Position numbers and translations under genes: made by a program
DNA from: Azadirachta indica
Taxonomy: Eukaryota; Streptophyta; Magnoliopsida; Sapindales; Meliaceae
Reading direction: 5' to 3'
DNA: 64,000 bases
Assembly: GCA_022749755.1 (NCBI GenBank)
Contig: CM040448.1
Span: forward strand, 11,158,481-11,222,480
The notes under the pieces: model-generated
Told to the model about the DNA's origin: nothing
What the model saw: only the letters and a program-made list of their open reading frames with translations
Database searches by the model: none
Shown: positions 12,721 to 24,744 of the stretch, piece by piece
Numbering within the stretch: position 1 is the first letter of the stretch
Layout of the letters: each line of letters begins with the position of its first letter

Positions 12721-14330
12721 ATTCGATGCCACGAGGATTATAAGGGGCATTTGTGTCTTCTCACCTCCAAGCCGCGTCGTACTCGTGGGGCCGCTGTTTT
12801 TCTCACTCTTTTCTTTTGCATGCAAATAGTTGGCGAGTCGTAACCGTTGATTCGTTGACTTGCCAAATTGCAGAATCCCATGGTAAAGAAACGCTCGATA
12901 TTGTTGTGGGCTCCATCGAGAGGGACAAAAAGATATAGTGTTATTTACCATCGTACAGCCGCTGTTTCTCATCGAACGGGGGTCCAGGGCCATGATTGAA
13001 CGGAGTGGCAGGATGGTAAATAAGGAACGATGGTTGGTGCATTTTCAATGTACGAATTTCGTCGAATGCGTTTTTTCAATTGGAATATGGGAGATGTACC
13101 GGTGTCAGCATTTACTATTTTATTCGGTGTATGGAATGTCTTGTCTAATTCAGGATTGACTGCCTTACCGATATGTAAGATTACATCCCACGGGCAATGC
13201 TGCATTGTACAATCTTTTTTCTTTTTATTTTTTTATTTTTAAATTAATTTTTAAATTTTTATTAAATAAATTAAGCGAAAATTAAACAAAAAAATTTAAT
13301 TTATGCAATAAAAAACTTTAAAATGGTTAAAATTTTCTATTAAAATATGTAAATTATTTTCAAGTTTTCACTTTCCATATATTTTAAATTATGTGTTCAA
13401 CGTATAAAATTTTATATTATATTGTGTGCTTTTTTTTCTTTTAAAAGAAAAAAAACATTTTATGTTCGACGTATAAAATTTTATGTTGTGTGGTTTTAAG
13501 TTCAATACAATTGATAAAATTTATACTAATTTTGAATTTTAAAGTTTTTTATTACAAATTTATGGTAGAAGATCAAGTTTTTTATACTAAAAACTCTGAC
13601 GTATTTTTAGTTTATTTTTCTTTTTCTTTCTTTTTTTGGTGTTTTGCATTGAACGGATCAAGTATTGTGTTGTGTTTTTCAAGTTTATTATTATTATTAT
13701 TATTATTATCATCGTCATCATCGTCAATTGATGTGAATATCAAATTTAGGGTGAGATGTTGTAAATTTTGCATCAATATTTGCAAAGGTTTTTTAAACTA
13801 GGCTTCAAAGTCCACTTTCTACATGTTTATAATTATTGTTCATTATTTGTTTTAAGTTCAAAGTTATTCAAATCTTTTTTTTTTTTTCGAAATCTCAAGT
13901 GTAGCATTAGTGGCTGCAGATTTTGAATTAAAGTTCGAAGTTTGTATGATAAAATTCAAGTTTTTCATTAAAAATATAATAGTAAAATAGTTTATTTTAG
14001 GTTCAACGTTATTCATGTTAAATTTCTGTTGGTTTTATATATACTATTTAATAATTTTTAATACATAAGCCAAAACATATTAGGCACTTAATTGTAGTTA
14101 TTTTAATTCTAAACACACGTTAAAATTAAAAAAAAATTTGAAGCAGTGGGCAAATTTTGGTGGGTGTTGTCATAAATTCAACGGGATTGAAACATTATTG
14201 CAGTAGGGTAAGCTCAACTCACTACTCAGCACAAATTAGTTCCATTCTCATGCATTACTATCTTTTATGATATCAATACAAAACTGTAAATGCATTAAAC
14301 ATACAAAACAATAACGCACCCCCAACCAAA

Positions 14331-14362
<32 letters not shown>

Positions 14363-14451
14363 TTAGAAAACTTAATTCTAAAACACATTAATGAATTGCA
14401 ATGTATAAATGAGTTAAGAATTCCTCGAACCTTTGTATCAACTGCTGCAAC
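12721..14451. other. Intergenic AT-rich stretch
   Basis: No gene seen. Contains a (TTA)n run at 13685-13709 followed by degenerate ATC triplets, and a 20+ base poly-A tract near 14331-14353. Short open frames at 12700-13242 on both strands overlap each other and resemble no protein I know. A TATA-like TATAAAT lies at 14404-14410, just upstream of the next gene. Confidence 0.4.
13685..13709. repeat. (TTA)n microsatellite
   Basis: Eight uninterrupted TTA/ATT triplets followed by imperfect ATC/GTC triplets. Confidence 0.85.
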
Positions 14452-14826
14452 ATGATTCCACTCATAAAGAGTTCCTCTTTTATAGCAACTTGCTTCCTAG
14501 CCATTGTGATCTCACTAGGATTTGCTCATCAGGGTGAAGCTGCTGTACCTCTCAGTGAACGACTTATTCCTTCAGAGCCTGGCCTTTACCAGCTGGCTTG
14601 CTCGAAGCCGCTGAGCAAAGAGTGTGCCAACGGAGTCTATCGCAGTGTGTTTGGTAACGAGAAAATGACTAATGTATGTTGTGCTCAAGTAGTGACGATT
14701 GGACGGGATTGCTATAACAGCGTGGTGAAATTCTATGCCTCTCCCAATAATGGTTTGGAAATTTATCCCAAGAGCAAGCTGATATTTGATACCTGTGTTT
14801 TTGTCACAAAACCTAATCTTCCATAG
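14452..14826 (+). CDS. ECA1 / prolamin-like secreted cysteine-rich protein (124 aa)
   Basis: Single-exon gene for 124 residues. Residues 1-30 are a clear signal peptide (FIATCFLAIVISLGFA, likely cleaved near HQGEAA). The mature part has six cysteines in the order C-x(n)-C-x(n)-CC-x(n)-C-x(n)-C: LACSKPLSKEC, NVCCAQVV, GRDCYNS and FDTCVF. The CC pair followed by a G-x-x-C element is the hallmark of the plant prolamin-like/ECA1 gametogenesis-related family. EC1-type members of this family are secreted by the female gametophyte and act in gamete activation; others are expressed in embryo sac or pollen. The exact role of this member cannot be read from sequence. The spacing between the last cysteines is long and the start is MIPLIKSS, so it is not a close EC1 copy. 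A TATA-like box lies about 45 bases upstream. Confidence 0.75.
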   Translation: MIPLIKSSSFIATCFLAIVISLGFAHQGEAAVPLSERLIPSEPGLYQLACSKPLSKECANGVYRSVFGNEKMTNVCCAQVVTIGRDCYNSVVKFYASPNNGLEIYPKSKLIFDTCVFVTKPNLP

Positions 14827-15535
14827 AAATGATGGAATATCATGCACATTCATTCCTTATTTTCAAATTATTTACTGAATGACACATTTTAAATTTTAGT
14901 TTTTATGCTTTCAAAATTAAGTAAAAGAGCACCGGACTCAAATATATCGTAACTCAAGACGCTATGTTGTTAATAGATGATGAAAGATTAAAAATGAAAA
15001 TCACAGCTCATGAAATTTGCTGTTTCAAACATTCAACAAACAGTATCTAGAAAACTTCTCATTCTTTATCGGGCATTTGTCCAAGTTTTCAGACATATTT
15101 CCTACTTACGAGGGGAAACTCAAGTTCACAGCAGTCGGTATAAATCTAAATGGCATGGAAGCTAACACCATTAATGTATATCAGAGACAAAATTCCTTAA
15201 ATATCTAATGTTCATAACTCTGTCAAGTTTTACATTTCAACAAAATTCAGGACTTCCCACGTCTTCTTAAGTTCCTCCAACCTGAAATTTTCCACAATGA
15301 TTCTGTACGGAGATTCTGACATCTCAGTATTTTGTCATGGAAAACATCAGTTAATAGTAGTCAAAAGTATCACTGTTATGTACCATGACCACACTTACAA
15401 AATGGGGTGAAGATGGTGCCCTTTCCAACTTCCTGCCATTGGCAATAGTTCCCTTAAGTTGGAAATAAAGTTCAACCCACAAGTTATACCTATCATTATT
15501 GCCCCCAACAATTGGCTTCAATAGTGCTTGAAGAA
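14827..15535. other. Spacer between convergent genes
   Basis: 3' flank of the ECA1-like gene and 3' UTR of the minus-strand ARP gene. No coding signal recognised. Confidence 0.4.
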
Positions 15536-18500
15536 CTAGAGTTTCAGTATGAGGCCAATTGGACAATGATCACTACCAGCAATATCCGGAAGAATATATG
15601 AATCATGGACCTTGTCAGCTAGGAATTCTGACACAAGGAAGTAGTCAAGCCGCCACCCTGTTTCAGAATCCAATCCAACCATATATGAGAACAAAGAAAA
15701 TGGAATGAGTACTACAATAAGTATTCAACCATTCATGAGTATTAAAATAATAGAATTTTTAAGGCATGATGATTATCCTTAATCAAAGAACTCTTGAAAG
15801 TATGACATGCCAGAAAGTAAATATGGTGAACAAAAGGACATCATGCGTCTTTCAATGCATCTAAAAGATAATCATGGCATGCAGAAGTCAAGTACCTTTA
15901 TTGGTTTTGCGCGCACCATGTCGGTAACCCCAATAAGTATAGCCAACAACACCAGGATGTTGTGCTCTAAATGTATCCACAAATCCCTTAGACAAGAAGT
16001 TTGTGCTAAACGATTGCCTTTCTTCTTCTGTAAAGCCAGCGCTTCTTTTATTTCCCTACAAATTAATGCATAATAAAGCATAATTTAGCACTTCCAAACT
16101 AGAGGTCAATTCTTAAATTTGAAATACAGAGCCTCCAGTGGAAAATATTTCCATGAAAAGACAAAAAAGCTGATGGCATCAGAATTTGAATCACTTACAG
16201 CAGGATCATGAATATCGATCTCTTGATGAGCACAGTTGAGATCACCTGTCAAAATGACAGGCTTCTTCTTCTCCAGCTCCTGAAACATGCATGCGAAGCA
16301 TCATAAGCATCAAGTTTATGCACTTCAAACATCTCACTATTTTATGAAGAGAATACATAAATCCACATGGATTATGCATATTAAATAAAATAAAATAAAA
16401 AATACGATAAATCTGTGCACTATTGGATGGTTGTGCATTGTCTAGAAATTGTTGGTTTACAACCAAAATGTATAATTGAGATTCATGTTTCTGCAAAAAG
16501 GAGAAAAGGAAAATGCATACACACAGAGATAATTCTCCTGCTTGTAAAACTTATGCATATGGCATCAAGAAGTATAGGAAAAAGGAGCATGCTTACTTTC
16601 ATATAATTGCTAAGAGATGGATCCCATTCTGTGATTCTGTATGACTAGAATTGAAGGCAAAGATGTCAGTCAAAGAAAAATCTCCAAAAATAATAAAGTA
16701 GGCTACCAACATAATACAAGATGCTTAAGCTCATCACCAGTCTTCTCAAGCCATCTCCAGAGTTTGGAACATAGCCACTTATTAAATAAAATGAATCAAA
16801 CTCTGCTGTCACAATCCGTCCTTCGCTATCATGATCTGCTATGCCTAAGCCATATGTGACTGAAAGTGGTTTAATCTGTTTGAAGAGTAATAAGTTTTAA
16901 AGGCAAGCTACTAATGAGAAAAATCATTGCCAAAGTGAATGAAATGCTTGCAGTCTAAAATCAACCAGCAGATAGTTTGTTAATCAACCAGAACATGCTA
17001 GAAACTCAAAGTAGATAATTTGTTAATCGGAATTTGGGAAAATAGATAATTTGTATAAGAAGCCGCCTTCTAAAGATTGCTGCAAAATTTCACAAATGAC
17101 GTAAGAGAAAACTAAATTTTTTAAAGATTAAAACAGGTGCCCAATCGTGAAATTATGGAAACAATAAGCTTACCCGTGAGATAATTGCTGTACCAGAATA
17201 ACCAAGTTTAGAAGCACTACATGCCCAAAAGCTATTTTCATATCCATCTATGAGACACTGTTTAATTGATTCAACATCTTTTTCCTGTTTACAACATAAA
17301 TATGCATTAAAAACCTAAAAGAAAGCAATTATATTAAAAATATCTAGGCAATGGAGATTAGAGGAACTTAAATGCTTAGAACCATTTACTCCTCAATGAA
17401 GAAGACGACTATAATCAATTGTAAATTTATATTAAGTGAAACATTGTGCTTCAAGCATTGTCTGCAAGTTTAAATCAAATACATGATAAAGAAGTACTGG
17501 CATACTTGCCTGCAGTTTGGTCTCTTGCAAGCACAATACATCAAAATTTTCCCTTTGAGCCAGTTGCAGCGCAGAAAACCCCTCTAACTTCAGTAATGCT
17601 CTTAGACCGTTTACATTCCAAGACATAAGCTTTGTTGATTTTGTATCCTCTGCCAGAGGTGGAGGTCTCATATTCCGAGGATTATAAGGAATCCACCCTT
17701 TTTGAGGCTTCTTATGGGCAAGAATTGTCCAAGGTTCACTGGGATCTGTTGAGAGAGCAACTGTATTAGCAGCAGTCCCATCTTCGCTCTTATATCTAAA
17801 CTTATGATCCCCTTTTTGTTCAAAAGGATTTCTACCTAGAAAAATAAACCATGATGCAGCCTACTACTGATAAAATCAAATTAACTCAGATTAACAACTT
17901 GAAAAACATGAACAATACAGAGACGAAGTAGTTCCATTAACAATTGTGCCACATGAATATTATCAACAAGGAAAGCAATGGCAACTGTGTGATTATATTC
18001 TAAAGCACCTGAAATCTCATTTCCTTTTATTGAAATCTTCTGTTTTGTTGTGATTATTTTAGCATTCACTTCAATAAATTTCTTGTCAGAGGTCTCTGGA
18101 ATGGAATTAATTTCTTGAATATGGTCCTGACAAGATGAATTCTTTGCCTTCTTTTTCACTGATCTATTTACCACATTAGCCTTCCTTTTTACTGATGTAC
18201 TTTCTGCAGAAATGGAGGATACTTGTTCTGCTTCTACAAGAGAATTTTCACCTGTTCAAGAAAATAATATCCAACTTTTAAGAATAGGCAACCTAGAATT
18301 GAACCAAAAGCAGCAATGAAGAATAGAATAAGGAAAACCAAAAAGTAAAGCTAACTTGAATTAAAAACTACAAAAATTTTTGCTTCATTTTAACAGGAAT
18401 GACAAGACGTTATAAAACACTTGTTAGAGAAAATTAAATATTTTACCTTCCACCTTATTCTCCACATAAACCTTCAAGGCAGACACAAGATCACGTTTAG

Positions 18501-19747
18501 AACCTCTGGCAGGGACCCCAATACTCCTGATGATTCAGAATGAAAATAGCATACTCACAAACATAAGATATACAAGCCCAGCATACCCTTGTTAATTGAT
18601 TACTTTCTCCAAAAGACGGCATTCAGAAAGTGATAGAAGAACTCTTTTGAATGGAAATACAAGTTGTCTAAAGAAGGCAATAACCAAAACAATTTGAAGT
18701 TGGATAGATGTAAAGTAATTAGCCACACAGCTTGCAATACGGAGTAGTCTTTTTCAATATCTTAGGCCTCATAAATAGGACCTAAGATGTAAATGCATGT
18801 TGAGCATAAAGCATATGTGAACAAGGAGCAAAGATTAAGCATACGTAAATAATGTAATACTGACCCCTAAAAGCATTTGCTTTTATGAGGAAAATGAAGG
18901 GATATAAAATACCAAAATCATGTCTTTCTGTATGTTAGTGTTTCAGCTTGTGCTCACCTCAATGTAGTTCTGAGTTCTTGAACAGTCATGACCTCAATTC
19001 TCTCAGGATCATCCCTAATACTCTGAATTTTAACTTCATTACTCTCGGCATCCATTTCCTGAACAACAGTTAAACAACAGAAAGAATCAGCCACTCGTTA
19101 GACATGAAAGCATGTAGATGGCAGACGAGGCAGAGACAAGTAAAACCATGAAATAACTTTCACAACAACCTTCTCAGAATTTGAGATTGTACCCACTAAT
19201 CCTTTCAATTTCTTGTCTTTCTTTTCCTTAATAGTAATACTCTACTTGTCACATTATCATCCTCTTTATGTACTATTTTTAACAAAGTAAAAGTAAAGCA
19301 AATGACTCACTCACCTTTGGCTTTGGGCTTGTGGTCATTACTCCTTTCCGCTTTTTATCTCCCATGTTATCAGTTGATGACACTGGTTTTGATAAATTGG
19401 AAAGAAATCGTTTAGACTTAATTGCTCTTGCTCTAAGAGAAACAGAGGTTCCAATTCTCGAATTCCTTGGAGCCAATGTAAAACTACAGTAACCATCATA
19501 TAACAAAAAACAAACAAACAAATAGAACCCATTATATATTTATAAAAGAAGAATAAAACCTTACAACAATTTAAAGCAATAATAAACATATAAGTGCCTG
19601 TCAGACAATAAATTACAAACATTCTGAAAAAATGAAGGAGCAAGCTCAATCTGGACAGTGATTTTGATATTAAATAGAGAAGAAGAAAAGAAATTACCTT
19701 GTAGGCCTGATGAAAGCTTTGAATCCTAATTGCCAGACTTGATTCAT
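15536..19747 (-). CDS. ARP: DNA-(apurinic/apyrimidinic) endonuclease ARP, SAP domain, plastid-targeted (542 aa)
   Basis: Twelve coding exons on the minus strand join in phase to 542 aa, close to the Arabidopsis ARP length: 19698-19747, 19315-19483, 18958-19058, 18447-18526, 18009-18251, 17510-17835, 17174-17284, 16738-16875, 16597-16644, 16199-16279, 15896-16055 and 15536-15657. Residues 1-50 are Ser/Arg-rich and look like a chloroplast transit peptide. A SAP motif follows ([20 protein letters not shown], then KRDLVSALK), then a basic linker. The C-terminal half is an ExoIII/APE1 nuclease with visible active-site motifs: [45 protein letters not shown] and the terminal SDHCPI. The enzyme cuts DNA 5' to abasic sites in base-excision repair. 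Intron 6 has a GC donor (CTGCAG/GCAAGT); all others look like GT-AG. An overlapping upstream ORF starts at 19895. Confidence 0.93.
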
Positions 19748-19875
19748 CTATCAACAGGAAACGAAAAAATGGCGACGCAGAGTCCGGTTGGCAGCAAGAA
19801 CGAACGGACAAGAGAAGAACCTTGAACCGCACAGTAGTGGTAAAGCTTGCGAAGACGCAATTAAAATTTTCTACC

Positions 19876-19899
19876 ATGAACATGAACATGAACATGAAC
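19876..19899 (-). repeat. Hexamer repeat TTCATG x4 in ARP leader
   Basis: Four tandem TTCATG units (minus strand), each containing an ATG. They open an overlapping reading frame MFMFMFMVEN that runs through the real ARP start in another frame. Confidence 0.75.
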
Positions 19900-19910
19900 G
19901 TGTTTTCTTG

Positions 19911-19957
19911 AGGTAGGCCCGAAACTAATTTTCAGGCCCATAAACCTATAATGGGCC
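19911..19957 (-). promoter_or_regulatory. Site II-like (TGGGCC/GGCCCA) elements upstream of ARP
   Basis: Three GGCCC-type cores occur within 50 bases: GGCCC near 19916-19920, GGCCCA at 19935-19940 and TGGGCC at 19952-19957. In plants such clusters are typical TCP-bound elements of housekeeping and repair genes, so they fit the ARP promoter. Confidence 0.5.
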
Positions 19958-20265
19958 ATATTTCAAAAGTCCAAGTTCTTTTCACGAACGATAAATCCCT
20001 TGTGTTATGTTTGTTCGCAAAATGGTATTTTTCAGAGTGAAATTTGCCGATAGAATAATATTTCTTGTTTTATAATGAGAGAACTACTAAATGATTTACT
20101 TACTAAAATAACATGCTATAAATATCTCTTTAATATTATTGCAAGTGAGATTACCAATTAAAATTACGTATTTTTTGATAAATGATTGTTGTAGGCATAA
20201 TTTGTACGAGACCTTTACAAACTTTTGAGTAATTGGCTAGAAAAGCAAAAATTGATTATCTAATG

Positions 20266-20299
<34 letters not shown>

Positions 20300-21031
20300 G
20301 TATGTATTTCGTTTTGAAGCCAATTTTTTTCTCTCAACAAATTAATTGCTTAGTGAAATTTTCTGATAATTAATTGTGAATGATGGAAGTTATTATTATT
20401 AATTAGTTCAATAGATTATGAAGAACTAAAAATAAATAAAATAGTAGAGAATAATTAATTAGTTTGGGAAACAGAAACAACAACATTCACGATATAGACG
20501 TATATACAATCAAAGTAAAATTTTGTTCTCACATTATGATTGTGGCAATGACGAAAGCTGACACCTGCTTTTGTCCTCCAATGTCAACAGAGAATTTTAC
20601 TTTTCCTTCTTTTCTCCTCACTTTTGATCTCCTTTCATGGAGTTTTCTACAGAGAAATTAATGAAAACGACAAGGCATTGTTCATCCTATAGTTGAGTTC
20701 AGTTTTTGGGTGAATTTGGGCAGAAGCGTAATCAAAATAAATCCTGAAAGATCGTCCATTTTCATCATTTAGTCTTCCTTTCTTAATAGTTGCTTTTTAA
20801 TTAATGACAGTACTAAGCAGTTTCTTAACTGCCGTAAGCATGGGTAGACCCATCAACCAGACATGTAGCATGTGTCCTTTAATTTGCACATCTTGCCAGT
20901 AAGCTTGCTAAAATCCTAAGCATTAGGACAATAATTTAATTAAAATTCTGATGTAAGAAAATAGTGTCTGTATATATATAATTCCCATTTTCAGTTTATT
21001 TGCCGCCATGAAAACTTCTCGTCATATCACC
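19958..21031. other. Intergenic region, AT-rich
   Basis: No coding gene recognised. A compound (CA)n/(TA)n microsatellite lies at 20265-20300. The right edge is the start of the peptide-gene array. Confidence 0.4.
20265..20300. repeat. Compound (CA)n(TA)n microsatellite
   Basis: About 24 bases of CA repeat run directly into TA repeat and then TATG units. Confidence 0.9.
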
Positions 21032-21039
21032 TATATAAT
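21032..21039 (+). promoter_or_regulatory. TATA box, copy 1
   Basis: TATATAAT about 80 bases before the ATG, followed by CCTACC as in the other copies. Confidence 0.7.
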
Positions 21040-21112
21040 CCTACCATACTGTACGAAAATTTTCATAAATTGAAGAGATCAAGTAGTTGTAGTTTCATTT
21101 AAGTGTGCGAAA

Positions 21113-21448
21113 ATGAAAGGCGGAAAAGTAATAGTGATATTGATATTCATAGTTATTGCATGTTGTTTCGGCCAAAAAGTACTAGTAGATAGTGACAAAG
21201 CTCAAGCTGCTGCTGCAGCTGCATCATATGGAAATGAGTATAAACTGTCATTCTTCTTGCCGCCACATTTACCAATTGCACCATCCCCATGGCCTCACCC
21301 ACCTCCACCATCTATGGGGCTGCACCCATGGCCTCGCCCACTTTTGCACCGGGATTGGGGACATGGGGGGTTCACCCACGTAAACCAGCAACACAAGCTA
21401 ACTCTAAACCATGAATTAATGGTTAATCAGCTGCCATTCCAAACTTAA
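21113..21448 (+). CDS. Trp/Pro/His-rich secreted peptide, copy 1 (divergent, 111 aa)
   Basis: Most divergent member. The signal peptide (MKGGKVIVILIFIVIACCFG) and the Ala-rich spacer (AAAAAASYG) are kept, but the core is changed: FFLPPHLPIAPSPWPHPPPP. The tail HVNQQHKLTLNHE differs from all other copies because the frame shifts near 21350-21365. The family's usual ending is still visible in another frame as WGVHPRKPATQANSKP. The 3' UTR keeps the shared CAACATCTTGTTG at 21461-21473. It may be the oldest copy or a decaying one; the open frame of normal length argues that it can still be made. The function of the family is unknown to me; secretion is the only firm prediction. Confidence 0.65.
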   Translation: MKGGKVIVILIFIVIACCFGQKVLVDSDKAQAAAAAASYGNEYKLSFFLPPHLPIAPSPWPHPPPPSMGLHPWPRPLLHRDWGHGGFTHVNQQHKLTLNHELMVNQLPFQT

Positions 21449-22588
21449 TTAGGTGTCACTCAACATCTTGTTGCTTTGGTAGTTGTTGCTGTGCTAGTTA
21501 ATAATTAGATTAAATTAGGTTAATAATAAGAAGTTATTTCTTTGAACATTGCTTCATTTACAAGCAATAGGTAATGCAATAAAAGTAGTTAGTTATTACA
21601 TTTTGATTTATTTTTCTTTTCTTAGTTTCATTTCATTTTCCTTGTGCAAATGGCAGCTTCAACTTCTTTTAAAATAAAATCATGAACAAAGTATTAACCA
21701 AGATGAAAGTATAACAAACCCAAAATGCATTTCATGAAGCCTCCCAAGATCATAGAAAAAAGAATTTAGAAATACTACATGTCATCCTATCTGTGAGACA
21801 CTATTTGATTGACTAACATTTTTTCCAAGAGTTCCTACCTAGAAACATTGATAGTGATTAATGATTCTTACAGTACTTCAATTGTTAATGATGATAACTC
21901 CTAAACTTCTGGCGAATATGGAAATTAACTCAACAGATACAGTACAAGCAGCATTGTTGAAGAAAGAAAATTTGAAGCTGACCTGTAGGAGTGATATGGC
22001 ATGTTAAGAATATCCATGGGATATCCAAGGTGCATGTAAAAAAGAAGAATGCTTCTACGAACCTATATGCTTCGATACACCTTGAAAAAGATGAAAAGAA
22101 ACTGAAAACACCCACCCTAGATTGTTTCATTGAAAGTGGCAAGCTCAACAATTATATGACACTCTTCAAATCCCCACATCTATCTCCATTTATGATTTTA
22201 CACATCATGCATGATTTTGATCATAATTTTCCCAACTTTTCTTTCTCTCTGAGTCCCATGGCCAGGCGCAAAGGAAAAAGTATAATTAGCAACTAAAATT
22301 CTATAATATATAGCACAATTTATGGAAGTTGATTAAAAGCGATTTATTAACTTCATTCATGATTAACAGATTTCAACATGGATGTTGAAAAGTATAAAGA
22401 AATTGATTAGTCGCATATATCAAAGTGAGACTGCAGAGCATTAAGAGGACTTAATTAGTCGCAGTGGAAAAGTGGAGATGAAACAGAACTTGGAAACTAT
22501 ATAGCACTTAATATAAGGAAGGTTGTACACATCTATGTACACTACAATATATAACTGCAGAAAATGTTTATTCACAAACTCTAAATGA

Positions 22589-22842
22589 CATATCTGCCTG
22601 ACCGGAAGTGGCGGCTTGGCTTTTGCTGTCATTGACAGGTTAATAGTTGCTTACCTGCTTCAGGGACAAGTCCATCACTACAAGAAGCCATGCTGTCGGT
22701 ATTAGTTCCCCAAAGAACAACTTTATTAACACCGGCATCCAGGCCGATCGAGGTCTGTGACATATTCAAGAGAGTCTCCAGCTCCTTCAGCAGTCAAAAG
22801 CCAGTTCCATACAATTTTCACTTATCAGAAATGGATATCAGC
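22589..22842 (-). pseudogene. WDR11-like WD40 gene fragment A
   Basis: Read on the minus strand, a decayed exon shows the order KI-WNWLLTAEGAGDSLEYV, then WGTNTDSMASCSDGLVPEAG, which I recognise as the plant WDR11-type WD40 protein (SDDGKIWNWLLTAEG region). Stops and indels break it. A donor-like site ends the exon and the following DNA looks like intron, so this is a genomic fragment and not a retrocopy. Confidence 0.65.
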
Positions 22843-23635
22843 GCTTAGGGACTGAATATCTGAGCATATGAACAGGCTCCTAGTTTTTTAAACTAATCAA
22901 AAATGTGTGTTCAAATAGGCTCTTAGGGACTAAACTTATGAACAGGAAGCACAGAAGGAATCAGCGCTTGAAGTTGAAGAGTCATTCCTAGTCTGGATCA
23001 TGTCTTGAGCGAGTTTTACGCGCACTGAAGTGGGCATGCGTTATAACTGTCATTCAGTCTTTAATGTTATTTTTGGTTTGAGATGCTATGTAAATACTGT
23101 GTTCCCTGTGCAGTCATAATCAAAATTACTCTTGTTTAAGAGCTCCTTTTGCATATGTTTCCCTATTGTTTATTTGTTTTGTGTTGGGTAATTTCGATTT
23201 GCATAAGCAGGTAACTAAAGACTGTGGTAAAATTAATTGTTGATGAATATCCTACGGCAGCAAAATGACCATGCGTAAAAGAAGTCTTGATGAAAAAGTG
23301 AACAGCTAATATTTTAAACTAAAGAATTTCCTTTATCGGTGTGTTTTATACAGGCTAGTTCCTAGAATGAGTTATGCCTACGAGAAAGCAATGAAACCAA
23401 TTTATGCAAAAGAAGGAGGCATTTAGTTGTCATCTAATAATGACAAAAATCACGATTGTTTATCAACATCATTAAAAACAGATGTTACATAAATTTAAAA
23501 ATCAAATAGAATAATTTTTATTTTGTGTGGATAAACAATGCTTATTTATCCTATAGCTATTCAAAAATTAAATTTAAATTAGTTAATTAGTATTATCTCT
23601 CATTAAATTAATAAACAAGATTCCCTGCTATGCCT

Positions 23636-23643
23636 TATATAAT
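23636..23643 (+). promoter_or_regulatory. TATA box, copy 2
   Basis: TATATAAT about 85 bases before the ATG, followed by CCTACC. Confidence 0.7.
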
Positions 23644-23723
23644 CCTACCATTCTAACTTGTTAAAATCATCAGGCGTATTTTCATAGACTGTGTAGTTGT
23701 ATCTCCTTTGACTCTGAGCAAAA

Positions 23724-24059
23724 ATGAAAGGAGGAAAAGCAATAGTGGTATTGATGTTAATAGCATGTTGTTTAAGGGAAGGAGTAGCTGAGAGTGATGA
23801 TTATTCTGCTGCGGCTGCTGCATCATATTATGGAGAAGGAAATGGGCATGAAGTGTCATGGTGGCTGCCACATAGATTGCCTCCATTTGGAATTAGACCG
23901 TGCCCTTGGCCTATCCATCCACCTCTCCCATCAATCGGATGGCATTGGCCGCCTCACCCTCTTCCTCCTCTCCCATCTCATAAGCCATGGGGATTCGGAT
24001 GGGGACCATGGGGTGTTCACCCACCCAAGCCTGCTGCAGAAGCTAACTTGAAAGCATGA
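23724..24059 (+). CDS. Trp/Pro/His-rich secreted peptide, copy 2 (111 aa)
   Basis: Intact, intronless. Residues 1-22 are a signal peptide (KGGKAIVVLMLIACCLREGVA, likely cut before ESDD). An acidic/Ala-rich spacer follows (SDDYSAAAAASYYG), then the core HEVSWWLPHRLPPFGIRPCPWPIHPPLP and WHWPPHPLPPLPSHKPWGFGWG (quoted in overlapping pieces), ending in GVHPPKPAAEANLKA. This copy has WWLPHRLPP where most have WWHPWVPP, and one Cys in the core (RPCPW), both unusual. Shared 3' UTR motif at 24083-24095. It has no recognised family; Trp/Pro-rich composition recalls some antimicrobial peptides, which is only a hypothesis. Confidence 0.8.
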   Translation: MKGGKAIVVLMLIACCLREGVAESDDYSAAAAASYYGEGNGHEVSWWLPHRLPPFGIRPCPWPIHPPLPSIGWHWPPHPLPPLPSHKPWGFGWGPWGVHPPKPAAEANLKA

Positions 24060-24744
24060 ATATGATCTTCATGTTAATCAGTCAACATCTTGTTGCTATT
24101 GCTAATTTGCTAGTTAATTAGATTTAGTTAGGTGTAATAAAGTTGCTTCTTCCAACAATTGCTTCATTTGAGATTGATCTAGTGAAGAAGCATGCAATAT
24201 GCAATCTCATAAGAAGTTATTATATTTTCATTTATTATTTCTTTTCTGAAATTTCATCTTCAATTTCTTATATATTTTGAATACTCTCAAAAATTGGTGA
24301 TGCGATGCAGGTTTTAAACTTTTATAAAAATAAAACCATCATCTAACTTCTCCAGATTTATCAATATAAGCAACGACTTTATGGATCATGCATGATTTTG
24401 ATCATAATTTTCCCAAACTTTCATTTCTCCCTGTGGCCCAGCAAAAGAAAGTAAATGTCTCAAGGAGCTCAAGCACTATCATCGTGATGGCTAGTGCAGA
24501 AATAGTGTATGGTTCGGTGACCCCGATCCGAAGTGAGGCACCAAAAAAGGAGACAGCAAGAAAATTGCCAACCAAAGAATGACTAAATTTGTTTTATTCC
24601 AAGGATGAACTTCATTTATACTAGTGTCAATATTTGCATCATTAACATAATTAGAAATTGGAAATTGGGACGTCAAAAATAACTAGTAAAACAGTGCAAT
24701 AACTGCAGGAAATTTTTATTCACAAACCTTAATTAAATTACATA

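Noticed and set aside
12279..12722. 147-aa minus-strand frame upstream of the SAP gene
   Set aside because: Lies across the inferred leader exon and intron of the SAP gene; no domain, not in frame with the accepted start.
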